64,000 nt of DNA from CAWFXC01 sp963819735 (GTDB lineage Bacteria > Actinomycetota > Acidimicrobiia > IMCC26256 > DASPTH01). The notes below the pieces were generated by a model. The model made no database searches. It had not been told where the DNA came from and saw only the letters and a program-made list of their open reading frames with translations. Positions within the stretch are counted from its first letter, which is position 1, and each line of letters opens with the position of its first letter. A program made the position numbers and the translations under genes. Positions 59,054-64,000 of this stretch are shown piece after piece. The stretch lies in NCBI GenBank assembly GCA_963819735.1, contig CAWFXC010000003.1:248001-312000 (forward strand), in the 5' to 3' direction.

Positions 59054-60933
59054 CCGATTGCTCCTCCCAGTGCCGCGGCCGCGCCGCTCCCGATGGTGTG
59101 CTCGACCCTGCTGATCACGACGGGTGCGACCGCGCTTCGGATCGCGGTGGCGAGGCCGACGCACGGCGGTGCCCGACCCTCCAGCGCGGCCCGCACCGCG
59201 CGCAGCGCATCGGGATCGCTCACGATGGCGCGGTGCTGGTTGACGTCGTTGACCGCGACGGTCGCTTCGGTCGCGCCCGGCACCGCGATGTGGTCGGCCG
59301 GGACCACGGCGTCCTCGGCCGCCCCGATGGTGGTGAAGTCGACGTGGTCGGGGAGGCCGTCGTCCCAGAGATGGCTGATCAACGGCGAGCCCTCGGCCAA
59401 CTCCCGAACCGCCGGGCTGCTCGGGGGCGGCAACGGCGACGCCTCCTCCACCGCGTCGAGCGCGGCACGACCGACGGCCGTGTCGCGAACCTTCGCCCCG
59501 GCCGTCGCCAGTGGCGCTCCTTCGTGCGGCGACGACAACGTGACGACGGTGCCGAGCGGCGGCAGCGTCGGGTCGGCCGCGTGGTATTCGTGGGTGAGGA
59601 AGTAGTCGACGACGACCCCGCCCTGTGAGTGCGCGATGAGATCGACCTCGCGCCCGGGTTGCTCGCGCTGCATGGCCCGCAGTTGGGCGCGGAGGCGGGT
59701 CGCGGCACGCTCGATGGGGCCGTGCGTGGCATCGGCGGTGTAGGCGCCGCCGTCGGCGGCGTAGGAGAAGTAGCGGATCTCGCCATCGTCGGCGTCGTAG
59801 CCGAGGGCCTGCACGTCGAGGCCCACGGTGGGACCGCGGTCGCCCGCCGCGCCGGCGCTGTTGATCCCCGCGACCACCATGACCCGATGCGCGTCGCCAC
59901 CGGTACCGTCGGCGGGGGGCGCGTCGTCGCTGCACTCGGCGGTGACGGTGTCGGCGAAGCGACGACCGATCGCCACCACGTCGAGCGCGAGCGTGCCGGC
60001 CGGGGTACGGGCCACCGCGGCGGCGAGCGCCGCGCTGAGCGATTGCATCGAGGTGACCGCGACGCGCAGCGATCCGCGGAGGCCGTCGAGGACCGTCGAC
60101 GACATCGCGGTGGCGGAGTCGAGGTACGCGAGGCCGTCGTCGAGCGCGCTGATGGCCGCATCGCCCAGCCACCCGCCGACGTCGCACACCGCGTCGACCG
60201 CGGCACCGACCAGAGGGATCCCGCTGCCGCAGCCCGCGTCGTCGGCCGCGCCGTTCGGGGCCGCGAGCCCGCCCGGCGCCGGGAGCTGGAGTGACGTCTG
60301 CAACTCGTGCCGTTCGGCCGCCGGCGACCACGGCGACTCGCCGGGATCCTGTGCGGGCACGAGCCGCACGAGGCGGGTCAGGTCGGTCGGGCGGAAGAGC
60401 ACCATCGGGTCGACGTAGCGATCGCCGACGCGCAGCCCGAAGTGCAGCATCGCGGCACCGTGGTGCGGATCGCCGGGTTCGGCCCCCGCGCCGCCGGTGT
60501 CACCGACGATGTCGCCCCGCACCACCACCTGACCGGTGCGCACCGACACCGCCGACAGGAACGAGTACGACGTGCGGAGGTTCCCCGCGTGCGTGATCGT
60601 GACGTGCAACGTGCCGGCCACGGTGCCGGCGAAGCTGACGACGCCGTCGTTCGCCGCCCGCACCGGCGTGCCCGGCGCGGCTGCGAGGTCGACACCGCGG
60701 TGCCCCGCCGCGTACAGCGACGCCGGTGGCTCGAACGCTCGGAGGACGGCGCCGTCGACCGGCCGGACCCAGCCGCCTCCCCCGTCGGCGGGCGCCGCTC
60801 GCACGCGCGGCGTCGCCGCGGCGGACGACGCGAGGACGAGCGCGACGACGATCGCGACGGCGATGACGACGAACCGGACGAACAGGTGGGAGCCGGGGCG
60901 CGCACGGCGCGTCCGGAACTCGGGAATCTCCAT
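59050..60933 (-). CDS. M23-like (LytM) domain fused to an alpha/beta hydrolase, exported or membrane-anchored
   Basis: A 627-residue protein. A hydrophobic segment (about 19-41) is followed by an M23/LytM-like domain (about 54-182) with zinc ligands H78 and D82 (GHRGVD) and H164. The usual catalytic His of HLHFE is Met (M162, MLHFGL), so this domain may bind rather than cut peptidoglycan. After a helical linker comes an alpha/beta hydrolase (about 348-620) with nucleophile S436 in AHSQGG. M23 genes next to rpsB are common in actinobacteria; the hydrolase fusion is not usual. ATG at 60933; the upstream TTG is less likely. Confidence 0.82.
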   Translation of the reverse strand: MEIPEFRTRRARPGSHLFVRFVVIAVAIVVALVLASSAAATPRVRAAPADGGGGWVRPVDGAVLRAFEPPASLYAAGHRGVDLAAAPGTPVRAANDGVVSFAGTVAGTLHVTITHAGNLRTSYSFLSAVSVRTGQVVVRGDIVGDTGGAGAEPGDPHHGAAMLHFGLRVGDRYVDPMVLFRPTDLTRLVRLVPAQDPGESPWSPAAERHELQTSLQLPAPGGLAAPNGAADDAGCGSGIPLVGAAVDAVCDVGGWLGDAAISALDDGLAYLDSATAMSSTVLDGLRGSLRVAVTSMQSLSAALAAAVARTPAGTLALDVVAIGRRFADTVTAECSDDAPPADGTGGDAHRVMVVAGINSAGAAGDRGPTVGLDVQALGYDADDGEIRYFSYAADGGAYTADATHGPIERAATRLRAQLRAMQREQPGREVDLIAHSQGGVVVDYFLTHEYHAADPTLPPLGTVVTLSSPHEGAPLATAGAKVRDTAVGRAALDAVEEASPLPPPSSPAVRELAEGSPLISHLWDDGLPDHVDFTTIGAAEDAVVPADHIAVPGATEATVAVNDVNQHRAIVSDPDALRAVRAALEGRAPPCVGLATAIRSAVAPVVISRVEHTIGSGAAAALGGAIG

Positions 60934-60992
60934 CGACAACCCCGCGGTCGGAGAACGACACGACGACGGGGAAGGGAGAGGAAGAAGCGGCA

Positions 60993-61021
60993 ATGGTACC
61001 GGCGGTGCGCGCGTCCGCCAA
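60993..61021 (-). promoter_or_regulatory. Candidate promoter of the M23-hydrolase/beta-propeller operon
   Basis: TTGGCG (61021-61016) and TACCAT (60998-60993) are separated by 17 bases on the minus strand. Both hexamers match consensus at 4 of 6. Transcription would start about 55 bases before the ATG at 60933. Confidence 0.5.
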
Positions 61022-61066
61022 GGGGCAATGCGAATTTCTTCGTGCCGGGTGACGTGACGGGCGTGA

Positions 61067-61088
61067 CCGGCCCGAGTGACCGGGCCGG
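61067..61088 (-). terminator. GC hairpin after the sigma-factor gene
   Basis: A perfect 8-bp stem (CCGGCCCG/CGGGCCGG) with a 6-base loop lies 10 bases after the sigma-factor stop. No U-tract follows, so termination would be inefficient or Rho-assisted. Confidence 0.4.
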
Positions 61089-61098
61089 GCGGCCCGAG

Positions 61099-61890
61099 CT
61101 AGTAGCGGACGGGCCCGGTCTCGCGGTCGGGCTCGGCGAGTCGGCCGCGCAGCTGCAGGATCGACTTCGTGTGGATCTGGCAGACGCGACTCTCGGTCAC
61201 ACCGAGGAGGTCGCCGATCTCGGCGAGCGTGAGACCCTCGTAGTAGTAGAGGGTCAGCACCAGCCGTTCACGGTCGGGCATGCGGTTGATCGCGTCGGCG
61301 AGGAGGTGCTTCATCTCGTCGACCTCGTACGCCTCGACCGGATCGTGCTTGCCGTCGGTGATCGTGTCGCTCACCGTCGCCGAGCCGCTGCGATCCGAGC
61401 TCGCGGCGAGCAGATCGTCGAGGGCGACGATGCCGGTGAAGGAGATCTGCGACAGCGTCGACGCGAGCTCACCCTCGCTCCACTCGAGCTCGGCCGCGAC
61501 CTCGCCGTCTTCCGGACTGCGCTTCAGCTCGTTCTCGAGCTTCGAGATCGCGCGCTCGATGGCGCGTGACTTCGCCCGCACCGAGCGAGGTACCCAGTCG
61601 ATCGACCGGAGCTCGTCGATGATGGCGCCCTTGATGCGGGCGATCGCGTAGGTCTCGAACTTGAAGCCCCGGCCCGGGTCGAACTTGTCGATCGCGTCGA
61701 TGAGCCCGAAGATGCCGTAGCTGACGAGGTCGGCCTGCTCGATGTTCTGAGGCAACCCCGCAGCGACCCTCCCGGCCACGAACTTCACCAGCGGCGAGTA
61801 ATGGAGGATGAGGCGCTCGCGCGCGTCAGGCGCGGCGTCCGCCTTGTAGGAGACCCAGAGTTCGTTGATGGCTTCGGTGTCTTCAGGCAC
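61099..61890 (-). CDS. whiG: Sigma-70 family RNA polymerase sigma factor, WhiG/FliA (sigma-28) type
   Basis: A 263-residue sigma factor with regions 2 (GLIDAIDKFDPGRGFKFETYAIARIKGAIIDELR-like blocks), 3 (WVPRSVRAKSR) and 4 (LTLYYYEGLTLAEIGDLLGVTESRVCQIH). The sequence and its position between xerC and the M23-rpsB genes match Streptomyces whiG, which controls aerial hyphae sporulation. In non-sporulating actinobacteria this family drives flagellar or other genes. GTG at 61890 overlaps xerC by 8 bases. No anti-sigma gene is adjacent. Confidence 0.88.
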   Translation of the reverse strand: MPEDTEAINELWVSYKADAAPDARERLILHYSPLVKFVAGRVAAGLPQNIEQADLVSYGIFGLIDAIDKFDPGRGFKFETYAIARIKGAIIDELRSIDWVPRSVRAKSRAIERAISKLENELKRSPEDGEVAAELEWSEGELASTLSQISFTGIVALDDLLAASSDRSGSATVSDTITDGKHDPVEAYEVDEMKHLLADAINRMPDRERLVLTLYYYEGLTLAEIGDLLGVTESRVCQIHTKSILQLRGRLAEPDRETGPVRY

Positions 61891-62901
61891 GGGGGTGGGT
61901 TGCCTCGTAGACCGAACGCAGTCGGTCGCGGGTCACGTGGGTGTAGATCTGGGTCGTTGCCAGATCGGCATGACCCAGGAGTTCTTGGACGGCCCGGAGG
62001 TCCGCTCCGCCCTCGAGCAGATGCGTAGCGTACGCGTGGCGGAGCGCATGAGGGTGGAGCGACCGTCCGTCGGGGAGCGGATGGCGTTCGAGGATGCGCC
62101 GCGCGTCACGCGGAGTGAGCGCGTGACCACGCCGATTGAGGAACACGGCAGCGGGGGGTGAGTCGATGGTGGCGAACTCCGGCCGCCCGCGCTTGAGCCA
62201 GGCGGTGAGCGCGTCGACGGCAGGCTCCCCGATGGGGACGCGCCTGATCTTCGAGCCCTTCCCGACCACGGTGACCAGACCGCCGCGCAGGTCGCAGTCG
62301 TCGCGCCTCAGCGTGCAGCACTCGGCGACCCGGAGGCCGGCGCCGTAGAGGACCTCGAGGACGGCGAGGTCGCGCAGCACGATCGCCACCTGCACCGGAT
62401 CGTCGGGGTCGCTCGGCTCGGCGCCGATCGCGGCGTCGAGCAGGTCGTTGGCCTCGTCGGAGCGGATCACGCGCGGCAAGCGGCTCGCGCCTTTGGGGGC
62501 CCGCAGGCTGCGACCGGGATCGTTGGCGACCACGCCGTGCCGGTGCAGGTACCGCAGGTAGGCGCGGAGGGCGGCGGCCTTGCGCGCGATCGACGCGCGC
62601 GCGAATCCGCGCGTGTCGAGATAGGCCAGGTAGCGGCGCAGGGCGCGGTGGTCGACCGCGGCCGGCTCGCGGCAGCCACCGCGCTCGGCCCAGGTGACGA
62701 ACTCGACGACGTCGTGGGCGTAGGCGTCGCGGGTGTGGGGGCTGACCCCGACGAGCGACGCGATGAAGTCTTCGGGACGCCAGCAGGATTCGTCGTCCGC
62801 GCCGTCTTCGGGGAACTCCGGGCGCGGTCGGCGGGGCCACCGCCGGTGAACGCGTCATCGACCAGTGCTCTCGGCGCTAGCCCCTCCGGCACCTGCATCA
62901 T
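61883..62901 (-). CDS. xerC: Tyrosine recombinase XerC/XerD, frameshifted near the N-terminus
   Basis: A chromosome-dimer-resolving recombinase. The catalytic region is complete: GLRVAE (Arg), GKGSKIRRVPI (Lys), HALRHAYATHLL (His-x-x-Arg), GHADLATTQIYTHV (His, Tyr). The SAM-like N-terminus reads AYLDTRGFARASIARKAAALRAYLRYLH in several blocks, but upstream this frame has no start and meets a stop at 62855. A good start (ATG 62901, GGGAAGG site) lies in another frame and would join if one frameshift occurs at about 62820-62850, a GGGGCC tract. Restored length is about 338 residues. Xer type assigned by context. Confidence 0.8.
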
Positions 62902-63125
62902 CGCCTTCCCGGCTCGCGCCCGCCCGACCGAAACGTTAGCCCGCGGTCCACCAACTCGTGGACTGAGCACGCCCGGCCCGCGCCCGGCCGACCGGCGCCG
63001 CCTGCCGGATGACCGTCACACCCCCATGCGAAGCTCTCGTCACCGTCGAGGTCGCCGCGGTCCGGCCCTCCCACCACTTCACGTCCGGCCTCTCGCGTGG
63101 CCGGGTACCGGTTCGGGAGGTCGCC
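62902..63125. other. Divergent spacer between xerC and comM (no gene)
   Basis: These 224 bases separate divergent genes and must hold both promoters. I see no clear -10/-35 pair or repeat. An in-frame extension of comM back to ATG 63009 is open but lacks a ribosome site. Confidence 0.3.
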
Positions 63126-64000
63126 GTGCTCGCCGCGGTCCGCAGCGCAACGCTCATCGGGGTCGACGGTCAGCCCGTCACCGTCGAGGTCCACGTCTCG
63201 TCGGGGCTGCCTGCGTACCAGGTCGTCGGCCTCCCCGACGCCGCGGTACGCGAGTCACGCGAGCGGGTGCGCGCCGCGGTGCTGTCGTCCGGCCTCGAGT
63301 GGCCGATGCGGCGCATCACCGTGAACCTGGCGCCCGGCGGCGTCCGGAAGTCGGGGTCGGGCCTCGAGCTGGCGGTCGCGCTCGGGCTGCTCGGCGCCAA
63401 CGACGCGCTGCCCGCGGGCGTCCTCGACGGTGTCGCGGTCCTGGGTGAGCTCGGGCTCGACGGGTCGGTCCGGCCGGTGCCGGGCACGCTGGCCCTGGTC
63501 GACACGCTCGCCCGCAGCGGCGTCGAGTGCGTCATCGTCCCGGCGGCGAACGGCGCGGAGGCCGCGCTGGTCGGCGACGTGCGCGTGCGCGTGGCCCGCA
63601 CCCTGGCGGAGCTGCGGGCCTGCCTGAAGGGCGAGGAGGCCTGGCCCGACTTCGACGATGCGGCCGGCCCGCCGGCCGAGCCGCCCGACGACGAGTTGCT
63701 CGACCTGCGCGACGTTCGCGGGATCCCGTTCGGTCGCCAGGCCCTCGAGGTGGCCGCGGCGGGCGCGCACCACCTGCTGTTCTGCGGGCCACCGGGCACT
63801 GGCAAGACCATGCTCGCCCGTCGCCTGGTCACCATCCTCCCGCCGCTCGCCCACGCGGAGGCACTCGAGGTCACCCGCATCCATTCGGCCGCGGGCGAAC
63901 CGGTCGGCGGCCGCCTGATCGAGGCCCGCCCGTTCCGCGCGCCCCACCACACGGCGTCCACCCCGGCGCTGGTCGGCGGCGGCACCGGACGCCCGCGCCC
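63126..64000 (+). CDS. YifB/ComM family Mg-chelatase-like AAA ATPase, N-terminal part
   Basis: A partial gene running off the right end (291 codons). The N-terminal lon-protease-like domain has RSATLIGVDGQPVTVEVHVSSGLPAYQVVGLPD and the central AAA domain begins with the P-loop GPPGTGKTMLARR; FRAPHHTAS follows. ComM is a branch-migration helicase in natural transformation. GTG at 63126 has a GGGAGG site; an in-frame ATG at 63009 is possible but less like the family. Neighbours dprA and yraN, often beside it, are not in the window. Confidence 0.9.
   Translation, partial: MLAAVRSATLIGVDGQPVTVEVHVSSGLPAYQVVGLPDAAVRESRERVRAAVLSSGLEWPMRRITVNLAPGGVRKSGSGLELAVALGLLGANDALPAGVLDGVAVLGELGLDGSVRPVPGTLALVDTLARSGVECVIVPAANGAEAALVGDVRVRVARTLAELRACLKGEEAWPDFDDAAGPPAEPPDDELLDLRDVRGIPFGRQALEVAAAGAHHLLFCGPPGTGKTMLARRLVTILPPLAHAEALEVTRIHSAAGEPVGGRLIEARPFRAPHHTASTPALVGGGTGRPR

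Noticed and set aside
63009..63125. Upstream extension of the comM-like gene to ATG 63009
   Set aside because: The extra 39 residues do not resemble the family N-terminus, whereas GTG 63126 has a ribosome site and begins directly at the conserved region.

Overview
The window is about 70% GC, densely coded, and reads as a chromosomal segment of a high-GC actinobacterium. The gene order follows the Mycobacterium/Streptomyces core chromosome: rimP-nusA-ylxR-infB-rbfA-nrnA-truB-ribF-rpsO-pnp-M16-dapB-rnj-ftsK-pgsA-cinA-recA-miaB-miaA-dapF-hflX, then proS, and then ispG-rseP-dxr-cdsA-frr-pyrH-tsf-rpsB-M23-sigma(WhiG)-xerC-comM. A conservon (roadblock/DUF742/small GTPase), a LexA box of the CGAAC-N4-GTTCG type, an IdeR-type iron box and an actinobacterial succinylase DAP pathway all agree. 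The class (Acidimicrobiia or a relative) is only inference. I see no rRNA, tRNA, CRISPR array, insertion sequence or prophage. No gene-free stretch exceeds 300 bases.

Layout. Bases 1-40520 are all minus strand. In transcription order they carry the rimP-nusA-infB operon; ribosome-assembly, tRNA-modification and flavin genes; rpsO-pnp; an M16 peptidase; dapB; an inserted TetR-TetR-diiron island; rnj; ftsK; a four-gene conservon; rimO-pgsA-cinA-thpR; recA with its LexA box; miaB-miaA-dapF-hflX; a diguanylate cyclase; and dapC-dapD. Many neighbours overlap by 4 bp (ATGA or GTGA), so much of this strand is translationally coupled.

Bases 40521-49378 are mixed-strand. They hold a stand-alone LigD-type primase-polymerase, a LigC-type DNA ligase behind proS, a sulfite reductase-APS reductase operon, a methyltransferase-SRPBCC pair, an iron-boxed small protein-Bfd operon and a tiny two-helix membrane protein. 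Bases 49379-62901 are again minus strand: MEP-pathway isoprenoid genes (ispG, dxr), the rseP protease, cdsA, frr, pyrH, tsf, rpsB, a secreted beta-propeller, an M23-like/alpha-beta hydrolase fusion, a WhiG-type sigma factor and xerC. A partial comM-like ATPase runs off the right end on the plus strand.

The most important caution for a reader is that eight genes are broken by single frameshifts at GC-rich or homopolymer tracts: cvnA, the PF04185 phosphoesterase, nrnA, truB, ispG, dxr, pyrH and xerC. Several are normally essential and every downstream half is still well conserved, so sequence or assembly indels are the likeliest cause. Biologically interesting leads are an intrinsic terminator inside the rimP-nusA-infB leader, a sulfite reductase with cysteine-cluster motifs in both halves, an M23-like/hydrolase fusion coupled to a beta-propeller, an iron-regulated small protein with Bfd, a palindromic operator between proS and the sulfite reductase, in-frame repeats in thpR and nusA, and recurrent leaderless-type promoters.
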